Positions 8,412 to 17,041 of a stretch of DNA of 64,000 bases are shown here, in pieces (position 1 is the first letter of the stretch; every line of letters begins with the position of its first letter). The stretch comes from DASXRA01 sp963737425 (GTDB taxonomy: Bacteria > Actinomycetota > Actinomycetes > Mycobacteriales > Jatrophihabitantaceae), in NCBI GenBank assembly GCA_963737425.1, contig CAVTSX010000009.1:372001-436000 (forward strand). The letters are read 5' to 3'. The notes below the pieces were generated by a model. The model was not told the DNA's origin. It made no database searches and worked only from the letters and a program-made list of their open reading frames with translations. Position numbers and translations under genes: made by a program.

Positions 8412-8717
8412 ATGTCCGACAATCCTCACAAGAAGCAGGACTTTCTCGAGGTCGCGAAGCACCAATTCGCGCAGATCTCTGCGGAGTTTGACAAAGCCCT
8501 GGACGCTCTCAAAGACCCGGAGCGGCGCAGGCAGCTGACTTCGTCCTACCTCGACATGCTGCAAAAGGGCCTGTCCAAGGCGCAAGACAGCGTCACCAAG
8601 TATCAAGAGAAGATCTCACCGCAGACGAGCGCCGCGCCGCCGGAAGATGCGTCGGCACCCGACTCCGCGGCCAAGGCACGGCCGAGCGCCGCGAAGCCGC
8701 AGGCACCGACAGACTGA
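8412..8717 (+). CDS. Small coiled-coil protein with Ala/Pro/Lys-rich tail
   Basis: 101 aa from ATG 8412 (a TTG at 8394 is an alternative). Residues 8-75 are a continuous charged helix with heptad character (FLEVAKHQFAQISAEFDKAL through LSKAQDSVTKYQEKI). The last 25 residues are a disordered Ala/Pro/Ser/Lys tail. No known domain is recognised. It is divergently transcribed from the oxidoreductase gene. It could be a cytoplasmic scaffold or stress protein; this is not known. Confidence 0.65.
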   Translation: MSDNPHKKQDFLEVAKHQFAQISAEFDKALDALKDPERRRQLTSSYLDMLQKGLSKAQDSVTKYQEKISPQTSAAPPEDASAPDSAAKARPSAAKPQAPTD

Positions 8718-8853
8718 ACCGACGGTGCAGGCCTAAGCGCACAAGGAACCGCTCGAGTAAGCCGCGCGGAACTCCGCACCAACAGCTGCGCTGGACACCG
8801 GTCCGCGAGTCCCCGAACCCTGACCAAGGGTCCCGGAGTTCGGCGCCAGTGCG

Positions 8854-8911
8854 CGGTGCGCCCGACACGTTCGAACCGGCAACCTCTTGACTCCGTAGAT
8901 CAGTGATCCGC
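8854..8911 (-). pseudogene. Decayed tRNA-Arg(ACG)-like 3' half
   Basis: On the minus strand the sequence shows a 7-nt loop CTACGGA between short complementary arms, giving anticodon ACG. It is followed by a T-loop-like GGTTCGAAC and an acceptor-like TCGGGCGCACC. The matching 5' acceptor (GCGCCCG) and D arm are absent upstream and the T-stem no longer pairs, so this is not a working tRNA. Partial tRNA 3' ends are typical footprints of integrative elements; no integrase remains nearby. Confidence 0.4.
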
Positions 8912-9020
8912 GTGGCCGGGTTGTCTGCGGCCCGGAAACACCGACCACGTGGGTGTCTGTGCTGTCATCGCTGGCAGTGGACAACTGGCGTTGGACCGCG
9001 CGGAGTGCTGTGGAGCGGGC

Positions 9021-9491
9021 TCACCCGTGCGGAGCGTGGCCCTGTTCGCTAACACGCTGATGACCTCGATCCGTCGCACAGATCGTCTGGCGCTTTCCTG
9101 CGTGTACCGACCAGCGACAGCCGAAGTCCGACAGCCCTATCCGCGTTCCCCCGACCGCGGTTTGCTGCGGGGTACTCGCCGTTTGGGCAGGTTGGGGACT
9201 CGGGGCGTCTGACGGCTGGTGAGCGATCGCCTGCAGGCCGCAGACCAGGGCCGCTGTCGCGAGCACGACCACGAGTATCTGTTTACGCGTCCGCGTGGTG
9301 CGTGGGTCAGCCGGGCCCCGACGAGGCCTGCCGGGACGGTGCGATACGAGGTCTTCGTCCGCGGTGACGTCGATCGCGTCATAGGCACAGAAGACGACGG
9401 AGTCGATGTCAGCCTGCTGCCGGTCTAGAGCCGTCTTTATTACCCGGCGACGCTTGGTGTGGCCGTGCCTTGTCCACGGACTGGTGTCCAT
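9021..9491 (-). CDS. Hypothetical single-span membrane protein
   Basis: 156 aa from ATG 9491, supported by GGAGG 8 nt upstream. The first ~65 residues are basic and soluble (MDTSPWTRHGHTKRRRVI, then DSVVFCAYDAIDVTADEDL). One membrane span follows (QILVVVLATAALVCGLQAIA, about residues 70-89), then a Pro/Ser/Thr linker and a short outer domain with two Cys (FGCRW and TICATD). No family is recognised. It is divergent from the histidine-kinase-like gene at 9633. Confidence 0.55.
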   Translation of the reverse strand: MDTSPWTRHGHTKRRRVIKTALDRQQADIDSVVFCAYDAIDVTADEDLVSHRPGRPRRGPADPRTTRTRKQILVVVLATAALVCGLQAIAHQPSDAPSPQPAQTASTPQQTAVGGTRIGLSDFGCRWSVHAGKRQTICATDRGHQRVSEQGHAPHG

Positions 9492-9632
9492 CGTCGGACC
9501 TCCGAATGCGAGTCCAGATCTCGCGCGTTTGCCGGACCTGGCAAGGTCGAAGATCCGCTGCGTCGACTTCTGGCGCATCCGTGTTAACACTCGGTGGCGG
9601 CAGATAGTGCTGCGGGCGCTCATGATGGACGC

Positions 9633-11198
9633 ATGGCCGTGTCGTGGACGCCGCCCCGGAGCCGCCGGGCGATGGCCGTCATCGTCGCAAGCAGCACGCT
9701 CGTGCTGGGCTTGCTCGCGGCGCGAGCCGACACGCGCGCGATCGGCGGGCGACCCGTACTGACGGTGCTGGACCTGGCGGTCGGGTTCGCGTTTGCGCTC
9801 GCTGCTCTGGCTGCGGGCGGACCGCAGAGAGAGCGCTTCCTTGTCGGCGCCATAGGCCTGGCGTGGTTGGCGGGCTCGCTATCCGCCTCTGCGCTATCGC
9901 TTCACCAGGGCGCGCTGGCGGTGGCGTTGCTAGCGTTCCCGGGCGGCAAGATCCGGGGAGCGTTGCGACTGCCGCTCGTGGTCGGCGCGGTCCTCGTGGC
10001 ATTCGAGCTCGTGCCGCAGTTGGGTGTGGCCGCATTGTTCGGCGCTATCGCGGCAGTGTCATTGGCGGGTGCCGATAGGAGCCTTATCGCAAAGGCGTAC
10101 CCGGCCGGCGCGGCATTCGCCGTTGCCGCAGCGTTGGGGTTTGCGTGGTGGTCCGCTCATCGCGGTGACGCGTTCTCGCCACAGCGGGTCTATGAAATTA
10201 CCCTTATCGCGATTGCAGTTGGCTTCCCGATCGCGACACGCGTGGTGATCCGGTCACGGGCTCGGCTGGCCGATCGAGTGCTCGGCGACTCGCGCCTTGT
10301 CGGCGTGCCAGGCCTTCAGCTCGTCCTATCCGGCGTTGTCGGCGACCCCGGCCTGCGGATCGACCTCTGGGACGAGCAGACGGGCGCGTATGTGGAGGCG
10401 AACGCGACGGAGCCTGGAGTCCTGCAGTCGGAGACACAGCTGCAGGTGCTCGATGGCGACCAACTCGTTGCGCGGGTGATTACGACCTCGCGTGCGGTGG
10501 CCGACGGTCCGACCGCTGAGGCGATCTGCAACGCGGTACGACTCGTCGCCGTCAATCATCGCTTGCGCGCCAGGCAGACGCAGCGACTGGTCGAACTCGA
10601 AGCCTCCCGGGCACGATTGGTAGCCGCAGCCGACCGAGAACGCGAACGGATCTCCAATCAGCTACGCACCCAGGCCGGCGCACTCTTGCAGCAAGCACGA
10701 GGCGAGCTCGCCGCTGCACGTTCAGCCTCGAACGCGGAGCTGTCCGAACTGATCGATTTCGCCGCATCCGAGGTTGCCGCGGTCGCCGAGGAGATGCAGC
10801 GGATCGTTGCCGGTGCCGCGCCGGTCGCGCTCGGCGAGGGCCGGCTGGCCGAGGCGATCACCGCGCTCGCGGTTGCTAGTCCGGCGCACGTGACGCTCAC
10901 TATCGCCGACGACACGGCGGCACGTCCCGCCGTGGAGACCACCCTCTTCTACGTCTGCTCGGAGGCACTGGCCAACGTCTCGAAGCACTCCGGGGCGACG
11001 CACGTCGCCGTCGACATGCAGCGTAAAGGCAGCCAGCTTGAACTTCTCGTGCGTGACGACGGCACAGGTGGTGCCGACGCGACCGGCCTGGGGCTGCAGG
11101 GTCTGTCCGATCGGCTGGCCACCCTCGGCGGTCACCTCGACGTCCGAAGTCCTGTTGACGGCGGAACCGTGATCGGTGCGCTTGTCCCGTTGCCGTGA
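9633..11198 (+). CDS. Histidine kinase-like protein lacking the phospho-accepting His
   Basis: About 521 aa from ATG 9633 (GTG 9594 is an alternative). Residues 1-200 hold about seven membrane spans, followed by a soluble GAF-like stretch (DPGLRIDLWDEQTGAYVEAN). A HisKA_3-like dimerisation helix follows, then a HATPase_c domain with N-box EALANVSKHS and glycine motifs DDGTGG and GLGLQGLSDR. In NarL-type kinases the helix reads ERxRIxxDLHDG; here it reads RERISNQLRTQAG, with Arg345 where the phosphorylated His should be. It may be a pseudokinase or ATP-binding regulatory partner of the kinase at 13050. No response regulator follows it. Confidence 0.8.
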   Translation: MAVSWTPPRSRRAMAVIVASSTLVLGLLAARADTRAIGGRPVLTVLDLAVGFAFALAALAAGGPQRERFLVGAIGLAWLAGSLSASALSLHQGALAVALLAFPGGKIRGALRLPLVVGAVLVAFELVPQLGVAALFGAIAAVSLAGADRSLIAKAYPAGAAFAVAAALGFAWWSAHRGDAFSPQRVYEITLIAIAVGFPIATRVVIRSRARLADRVLGDSRLVGVPGLQLVLSGVVGDPGLRIDLWDEQTGAYVEANATEPGVLQSETQLQVLDGDQLVARVITTSRAVADGPTAEAICNAVRLVAVNHRLRARQTQRLVELEASRARLVAAADRERERISNQLRTQAGALLQQARGELAAARSASNAELSELIDFAASEVAAVAEEMQRIVAGAAPVALGEGRLAEAITALAVASPAHVTLTIADDTAARPAVETTLFYVCSEALANVSKHSGATHVAVDMQRKGSQLELLVRDDGTGGADATGLGLQGLSDRLATLGGHLDVRSPVDGGTVIGALVPLP

Positions 11199-11204
11199 CT
11201 TCGG

Positions 11205-12290
11205 TCAGGGGGTGCGACAACTGCTCGGGACGTCAACGGTGTCCACCGTCGGGTTCTCAGAAGCCACCTTCGCGACGTGCGCGAATGACGGCCCGGTCGC
11301 TGGGTCGCGCGCAAGCGCGTCGAGTACCGGACGTACGGCACGGCGCAGTGCTGCTAGTTGGCCAGGTGTCGCGTCGATGAATCGGACTCCCTGCGCGCAC
11401 AGCCGGGCTGCCGGGGTCCGCTCGTTGTAGGCGTAGTCGGCGGAGGCCTGCACTGCCTGCTTTGCTGCCTCACGGATCCATCCGCGTTGCTTGGCGGTCA
11501 ATGAGTCGAACCTCTTCTGGCTCAGGGACAGGACCTGCATCCGCGGCCATAGCACTTCGTTGCCGACGGCGTGCGGCAGCAGGGGGCCGTCACCCTGCTC
11601 CGCGTACTGCGCGACGTCGGTCTCCGCGCCTTGTAGGTCTCCCGCCCGCACCAGGTCAGGAAAATGGAAGCTCGCCGGAACCGGCACGCCACCCAGCGCC
11701 CGGATCGCTTGCTCCTGCACCGGCGAGTTGTACGAACGAAACGTGACCCCGTGCCAGCTGTGAGGGTCGACGAGCGCACCCGTGGTTGCCCACGGGCGAC
11801 GCGCCGGGCCGACGGCCAGACCGAGGCCCACAACGCCCGAGCCGTGCAACGTGTTCAGCAGCGCCGTGCCGCCAGGTCCCAGGGCCAATGCTTTCTGCGC
11901 CGCAAGACTCGTCAGGGTCATCGGGGCCTCGACCGGCTCGAGGCCTCGGATGCCGGCGCGGCTGAATGCTCGCGTGACCGGCCAGCCACCGTCGAGATCG
12001 CCAGCGGCGATCGCTTTGACAATGTCGGTTTCTGCTGCGACCGCGCCGTTCTCGTAGGTGGTTTTCAGGCTGACTTTGATCCGTCCACCAGAAAGGTGCC
12101 CGAGCGCTTTGATGAATGCTCTCGGTGCAGGGCTTTGCCCGTTTGAATCGTCAGAGTCGATGGTGGCGAACCGTAAGGACAGGACACCGCCACCGGTCTT
12201 GTCGGTGACCCCGGCCTTCTGACAGCCAGCCGCCAGGAGGCTCAGGACAACGCCGAGCCCGACGCCGAGGTGGGCAAGTTTCGAAGCCAC
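11205..12290 (-). CDS. TRAP transporter-type solute-binding lipoprotein (DctP family)
   Basis: 361 aa with a lipoprotein signal ending LLAAGC, where Cys23 is lipidated. Family signs include ALGHLSGGRIKVSLKTTYENGAVAAETDIVKAIAAGDLD near the N-terminus, the SYNSPVQEQAIRALGGVPVPAS strand-helix, and DLQGAETDVAQYAE, which matches the DctP ligand-binding core. DctP proteins deliver organic acids to DctQM permeases, but no dctQ or dctM gene is nearby. Placed between two histidine-kinase genes, it may instead act as the ligand sensor of a signalling system; that role is inference. It ends 7 nt from the stop of the opposing kinase-like gene. Confidence 0.8.
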   Translation of the reverse strand: MASKLAHLGVGLGVVLSLLAAGCQKAGVTDKTGGGVLSLRFATIDSDDSNGQSPAPRAFIKALGHLSGGRIKVSLKTTYENGAVAAETDIVKAIAAGDLDGGWPVTRAFSRAGIRGLEPVEAPMTLTSLAAQKALALGPGGTALLNTLHGSGVVGLGLAVGPARRPWATTGALVDPHSWHGVTFRSYNSPVQEQAIRALGGVPVPASFHFPDLVRAGDLQGAETDVAQYAEQGDGPLLPHAVGNEVLWPRMQVLSLSQKRFDSLTAKQRGWIREAAKQAVQASADYAYNERTPAARLCAQGVRFIDATPGQLAALRRAVRPVLDALARDPATGPSFAHVAKVASENPTVDTVDVPSSCRTP

Positions 12291-12306
12291 AACGTTGCCT
12301 CCGATG

Positions 12307-12936
12307 TCAGGAGATGCGGGTCCAGGGCTGAACGGTCCAGACGTTCAAAGAGAACTCGGCGGGCCCTCCAGCCGCATCGGGCGAGTCGCTGAAGGCGATG
12401 CCGTGCGGCACTTTGGTCCAATTGAAGTGATACGGATCCACGACACCGCATCCCTTGTCCGCGTCCGAATGCTGGACGCATCCGGTGGCTTTGGACAGGC
12501 GTTCCATGTCGAGCACGAACCAGATCGTCGGAGCCGCGCCGCGCAGCGCACCGATCTCGACGGTGCGCGATCTCGACGGGTTGCGGTGGCCGCAATCGGT
12601 GCCGGGAACGGAGATCGTGACGCACTCGAGCCGGTACGTTCCGGCCTTCACGGTCAACGTCCACGTTCCGGCACTGCTGAGGTCAGCCACGCCGAGATGC
12701 CGCAGTTGCGTGACGCTGAGTTGGGTCCGGTACGTGCCGGCAGGGAAGTCGGAGACCTGGGCGGGCACTGCGATCGTGGCGGACTTCGGCGTGCTGGCGG
12801 ATGGCGTGGTCACGGGCGATCCGGCGCCCGTCTGAACGCTTCGGTGGGCATAGGGCGTGCTCGAGCAGCCAGCAATAGTGACGACGACGAACAAGGCCGC
12901 GGCCTGCGACAGGCCTGATCGGCGGTGTGCTGTCAC
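12307..12936 (-). CDS. Secreted lipoprotein of unknown function
   Basis: 209 aa from GTG 12936, preceded by a G-rich ribosome binding site. The signal peptide ends in the lipobox TIAGC with Cys24. After a Ser/Thr linker comes a beta-rich domain: FPAGTYRTQLSVTQLRHLG, TWTLTVKAGTYRL, then a Cys-containing loop and a C-terminal SLNVWTVQPW. The YRTQLSxxQL and GxYTLxxxxG elements resemble secreted lipocalin-like actinobacterial proteins that share a similar opening. It lies 16 nt upstream of the TRAP-type lipoprotein on the same strand, so the two are likely cotranscribed and may work together at the cell surface. Confidence 0.7.
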   Translation of the reverse strand: MTAHRRSGLSQAAALFVVVTIAGCSSTPYAHRSVQTGAGSPVTTPSASTPKSATIAVPAQVSDFPAGTYRTQLSVTQLRHLGVADLSSAGTWTLTVKAGTYRLECVTISVPGTDCGHRNPSRSRTVEIGALRGAAPTIWFVLDMERLSKATGCVQHSDADKGCGVVDPYHFNWTKVPHGIAFSDSPDAAGGPAEFSLNVWTVQPWTRIS

Positions 12937-13049
12937 GGCGCCCCCCGGTAGTGACCGCCACGCTAGGCCTGGCGTGGCAGCTCCCGGCACCGTGTTAGCC
13001 GGTGGGGAATTGCTCGGCGCAGCGTTGCGCACGGCGGCACACTGTCACC

Positions 13050-14780
13050 ATGGTCGCGCTTCCGCGAGCTGTAGCCCAGAGTTCCGAGCGGTCGATCGCC
13101 GCAATCTGGCCCGCGATCGTCGGCTGCACCCTGGCGAGCGTGGTCGCTGTGACCGTTTTGGTGGTCTCGACCGGGCTCGCGCCAACGTCGCCGGTCGAGG
13201 TCGGGCGTCCGCTTGCGTTGAGGTCGCCGGTGCTCGCCGGCGTGATCGTGCTCGTCGCAGCCTGCTGGCTATTGGTCGAGGACCATCCGGGCTCCGCGAT
13301 CGGGCTGTCGCTGGTGTCGGCGGCTTGGCTGCTTCCGGCACTCGCCGCGTGGCCCCTGCCATCCGCGCAGGTCCGTGCCGCGCTGCTCGCTGGGGCGCCG
13401 CTGGTTGTCGCCGGCATCGTGCTGGTGACTTCCGGCTGGCAACCAGGCGGACTCAGCCGACGATCAGGCCTATTGCTTCTGTCGGTCGGCCTTGCCATCG
13501 CAGCCGCCGGCGCGCACCTGATCGGATACAACCCGTTCTTCGATCCCGTGTGCGGAAGCACCTGCGAGGCGTCACCCGCCGTCCTTTCGAATGCCCTCGG
13601 GCCGCGGCAGGCCCTCGCCGTCTCCGCGGCGCTCACGCTTGCCGCCGCGATCGCTGCGGCCGCGACGATCCTGCGCAGCGGCGGCGCGCCGAGGAGCGTG
13701 CGGGCAGCCGGAGTCGTCGCGGCCACGCTCGTCGCAGCGGCGGGCATCGAGCAGTGGTGGCAGTGGGGACGCGCTGGCACACCCGCTATAGCCGATCGCG
13801 TGCAGAGTCTGGGCACAGCCGTGATCGTGGCCGCCGCTCTCGTCGCGGTGTTGCGCACCCGCTGGGTGCGCCGCAACGTCCGTCACGTCGCCCAGGACCT
13901 GGCCGGATCGGTGCCGGTCGGAGCCGCTGCCGGGTCGGTGACAGCGGTCCATTTCGCTATTCCCTATGACCGGCGATGGGTGGATGCGGAGGGCCACGAA
14001 GTCCGCACTGAGACGCCCGAGCGATGCGCCACTCTGTCCGACGCCAACGGCCCGTCTATTCGACTGATTCTCAGCCGGTGGGCCGAGGCAGCTCAGATCC
14101 TGTCCTCGATCACTCCCGCGGACAGGCTCGCGCTCGAGAACGCCCGTCTGCTGGCTGCGGATCTTGCGCGCATCGAAGACGTGCAAGCCTCGCAACGACG
14201 CATTGTCGAGGCAACCGACCGCCAACGGCGGCGGATAGAACGCGATCTGCACGACGGCGCCCAGCAGCGCCTCGTCGCGGTGACGATGCATCTGAGCTCC
14301 GGTCGGATTCGCTCTCACGGCGTTGTCTCAAGTGATCTAGCCGCGGGCGAGGCGCACCTGGTCGCGGCTTTGGCGTCATTGCGCTCTCTCTCGCACGACT
14401 CCCTCGCGGCGGTCCTCAGCACGGAGGGCCTCGAGGTGGCCGTCGAGGATCTTGTCGCGACAGTGCCGCGGGCCGACTTGAAGATGGACCTCACCGAGCG
14501 CCTCCCGCCCGCGCCGGTCCAGACCGCGGCCTACCTGACGGTCGTTGCTGGCGTGAGCAACGTCGTCGCGTACGCGGGTGGCGCCAACGTGCGTGTCACG
14601 CTCGTCCGCGACGGCGACGAGCTCACCGTGCAGGTGGCAGACGACGGGCAGGGCGGCGCCGTCATCGGACCGGGGCTCACCGACGTCGCCGATCGAGTCG
14701 GCGCTCTCGGTGGACGCCTCGACCTCGCCAGCAGCCCCGGCGCAGGTACGAGCCTGCTTGTGCGGCTGCCATGCGGGTAG
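13050..14780 (+). CDS. NarL-type sensor histidine kinase
   Basis: 576 aa from ATG 13050. The N-terminal ~280 residues form about eight membrane spans with a short loop containing a Cys pair (FDPVCGSTCEASP). The HisKA_3 helix has RRRIERDLHDGAQQRLVAV with His401 as phospho-acceptor. The HATPase domain has DDGQGG and GPGLTDVADRVGALGGRL; its N-box (GVSNVVAYAGG) lacks the usual Glu and Lys around the Asn. It autophosphorylates in response to an unknown, possibly lipoprotein-transmitted, signal. The last 10 nt overlap the regulator gene at 14771, so the two are translationally coupled. Confidence 0.9.
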   Translation: MVALPRAVAQSSERSIAAIWPAIVGCTLASVVAVTVLVVSTGLAPTSPVEVGRPLALRSPVLAGVIVLVAACWLLVEDHPGSAIGLSLVSAAWLLPALAAWPLPSAQVRAALLAGAPLVVAGIVLVTSGWQPGGLSRRSGLLLLSVGLAIAAAGAHLIGYNPFFDPVCGSTCEASPAVLSNALGPRQALAVSAALTLAAAIAAAATILRSGGAPRSVRAAGVVAATLVAAAGIEQWWQWGRAGTPAIADRVQSLGTAVIVAAALVAVLRTRWVRRNVRHVAQDLAGSVPVGAAAGSVTAVHFAIPYDRRWVDAEGHEVRTETPERCATLSDANGPSIRLILSRWAEAAQILSSITPADRLALENARLLAADLARIEDVQASQRRIVEATDRQRRRIERDLHDGAQQRLVAVTMHLSSGRIRSHGVVSSDLAAGEAHLVAALASLRSLSHDSLAAVLSTEGLEVAVEDLVATVPRADLKMDLTERLPPAPVQTAAYLTVVAGVSNVVAYAGGANVRVTLVRDGDELTVQVADDGQGGAVIGPGLTDVADRVGALGGRLDLASSPGAGTSLLVRLPCG

Positions 14781-15445
14781 TGCTCGCCGACGACGTGCTG
14801 ATCGTGCGAACCGGTCTGGCGAGGCTGCTCGCCGACGGGGGCGTGACCGTAGCCGGACAAGCCGGCGATGCCGACGAACTGCTCCGACTGACCGCGCTCG
14901 AGAAGCCCGATGTCGCCATCGTCGACATCCGCATGCCACCCACGCACACCGACGAAGGGCTGGTTGCCGCGCGAGCAATTCGTGAGCGCTACCCGAGCAC
15001 GGGCGTCCTACTGCTCAGCCAGTACCTCGCGCCCCGCTACGCCACACGGCTGCTCGAAGCCCAACCTCGCGGATTGGGCTACCTACTCAAGGAACGCGTG
15101 TCCGACCTGGCCACACTCCTGGACGCGCTGCAACGCGTCGACCGCGGCGAGTGCGTCGTCGATCCGGCCATCGTCAGTCGCCTGCTCGAACGCGAGCGTC
15201 GTGGATCACCGATAGCCATGCTCAGCAAGCGCGAACGAGAAACACTCGCCCTCATGGCAGAGGGCCGATCGAATGCCGCCATCGCACACCAACTCGGAAT
15301 CGGCGAGCGCACCGTCGAGTCACTGTGCGCCCAGTTGTTCCGCAAACTCGGCCTGCAGCCAGATCCGGACGTCAATCGGCGCGTACTGGCCGTCCTGACC
15401 CTCCTCGGCAACTCGCCGACACCAAAGAAGCCCTCTCCGCCGTGA
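14771..15445 (+). CDS. NarL/FixJ-type response regulator
   Basis: 224 aa. The receiver domain spans residues 1-118, with acidic pocket Asp7/Asp8, phospho-acceptor Asp52 in IVDIRMPP and the conserved Lys in GYLLKERV. The LuxR-type DNA-binding domain covers about residues 150-210, with LSKRERETLALMAEGRSNAAIA and IGERTVESLCAQLFRKLGL. It is coupled to the kinase at 13050 by overlap. The palindrome 55 bp downstream of its stop (15500-15518), before the SGNH hydrolase gene, is a candidate target site. Confidence 0.92.
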   Translation: MRVVLADDVLIVRTGLARLLADGGVTVAGQAGDADELLRLTALEKPDVAIVDIRMPPTHTDEGLVAARAIRERYPSTGVLLLSQYLAPRYATRLLEAQPRGLGYLLKERVSDLATLLDALQRVDRGECVVDPAIVSRLLERERRGSPIAMLSKRERETLALMAEGRSNAAIAHQLGIGERTVESLCAQLFRKLGLQPDPDVNRRVLAVLTLLGNSPTPKKPSPP

Positions 15446-15499
15446 CGCCTGGCGTCGCCGCGGTAGCGTCTGCTGGATCGCTTCCGGAATCGGCGTAAT

Positions 15500-15518
15500 A
15501 ATCCGATCAGTTCGGATT
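15500..15518 (+). promoter_or_regulatory. 7-bp inverted repeat upstream of the SGNH hydrolase
   Basis: AATCCGA (15500-15506) and TCGGATT (15512-15518) form a perfect inverted repeat with a 5-bp spacer, 13 bp before the GGAGG ribosome binding site of the gene at 15543. The position fits an operator overlapping the transcript start. A binding protein is not known; the response regulator just upstream is one candidate. Confidence 0.45.
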
Positions 15519-15542
15519 GTGGCGTCTAAAGGAGGTCGGTCG

Positions 15543-16889
15543 GTGGAACGCGCGAGGAAGATCCGATTGGGTACCGCAGCAGCAGTAGCGCTGGCCGTCG
15601 CGATCGCGACACCGCTGGCAGCGCAGGCAGTGCCGCGTCAGAGCAACACCAACGTCGTGCCGATGGGAGCGGGTGCCGCGGCGGCCGGTAGCAATCCTGG
15701 GTGGGTGGCGACCTGGACGGCCAGTCCCATGGGTGGTGGTACCACCGAGTTCAGCAACCAGACAGTGCGCAACATCATCTACACCAGCGTCAGCGGCACC
15801 GACGTGCAGGTACGGCTGAGCAACATGTTCGGCAGCGGGCCCCTCGAGGTTGATGCCACCAGCTTGGGTGTGGTGCTCGACGGAGCTCAACTTGTCCCCG
15901 GGACGAGCCAATCGGTGACCTTCGGCGGTCACACCTCGGTGACGATTCCCGCCGGCGGGGAGATTTTGAGCGACCCGATTCATATGCAGGTACCTCGCCT
16001 CACGAAGCTGGCGGTCGATCTTTACCTCCCTGATCCGACCGGCCCCGCCACGTATCACGCGCTCGCTTGGGAGACGAACTTCGTCGCGTCTGGAGACCAC
16101 GCTGGCGACGCCGCGAGCACCGCCTACACGACCAAGGCCGGGTCGTGGTATTTCGTGGACGGTGTCGACGTGCACAACTCGGCGACACCCGACACCGTCG
16201 TGGCGTTCGGAGACTCGATCACGGACGTCGGTCATTCCGAGGTCGATTCTGAGGCCCGCTGGCCCAACTACCTATCTCGGCGCCTCGACGCCGCGCTGGG
16301 CAACAAGGCACCGACCGTGGTGGATGAAGGCATAAGCGGGAACCGAGTGCTCAACGAATCGATTGGGCCGGGCTGCGACGGGCAAAGTGCCTTGCACCGT
16401 TTCCAGCGTGATGCGTTGTCCCAGGCAGGGGTGAAAGCAGTAATCCTTCTCGAGGGCATCAACGACATCGGCTTCAGCGGAGAGCCGAACACCGGCTGTT
16501 TCGCGCCCAACAATTCCACGCTCACCGCCGCCCAGATCGAGGCGGGCTATCTAGAGCTGATCAAGATGGCCCATGCCAATGGCGTCAAGATCTTCGCCGG
16601 GACGCTCACGCCTTTCCTGGGCTCCAACTGTCGCTACGGCGGCAATTACGGCACTACCCAAGGTGAGGCGCTGCGGCAGAGTGTCAACCATTGGATACGG
16701 ACCAGCCACGCTTTCGATGGCGTTGTGGACTTCGACCGGGCCACTGCCAGTCCGTACAACCGCCAGTACTTGAACGCCGCCTACAACGCAACGGGAAGTT
16801 CCGCTTGCCAAACCGCCGACAGCCTGCATCCGAACGATCTCGGGGACGAGGTAATGGCCGACGCAATACCTCTCAGCTGGTTCAGCTAG
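15543..16889 (+). CDS. Secreted SGNH/GDSL-family hydrolase
   Basis: 448 aa from GTG 15543, with GGAGG 7 nt upstream. A signal peptide (IRLGTAAAVALAVAIATPLAAQA) is followed by a beta-rich N-terminal domain starting WVATWTASPMGGG. The SGNH hydrolase domain has block I VVAFGDSITD with nucleophile Ser225, block II Gly/Asn at VDEGISGNR, block III LLEGINDI and block V DSLHPND carrying the catalytic Asp/His. This matches the family of large secreted actinobacterial SGNH proteins acting as esterases or lipases on lipids or plant polysaccharides. It is likely exported by Sec and under the palindrome at 15500. Confidence 0.9.
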   Translation: MERARKIRLGTAAAVALAVAIATPLAAQAVPRQSNTNVVPMGAGAAAAGSNPGWVATWTASPMGGGTTEFSNQTVRNIIYTSVSGTDVQVRLSNMFGSGPLEVDATSLGVVLDGAQLVPGTSQSVTFGGHTSVTIPAGGEILSDPIHMQVPRLTKLAVDLYLPDPTGPATYHALAWETNFVASGDHAGDAASTAYTTKAGSWYFVDGVDVHNSATPDTVVAFGDSITDVGHSEVDSEARWPNYLSRRLDAALGNKAPTVVDEGISGNRVLNESIGPGCDGQSALHRFQRDALSQAGVKAVILLEGINDIGFSGEPNTGCFAPNNSTLTAAQIEAGYLELIKMAHANGVKIFAGTLTPFLGSNCRYGGNYGTTQGEALRQSVNHWIRTSHAFDGVVDFDRATASPYNRQYLNAAYNATGSSACQTADSLHPNDLGDEVMADAIPLSWFS

Positions 16890-17041
16890 CTAGCTGGTCG
16901 GACCGATACCCGAAGATCACCGCGCGTTCATCCGCACATGCCGAACGATTCGGCAACAGGTGACGCGCGGTGGCGCGTGGCGGGTCATTTGCGTCGAGGC
17001 AGCGCGATCGTCCCGCGGTCGGGATCGGAAGGCCTAGGGTT

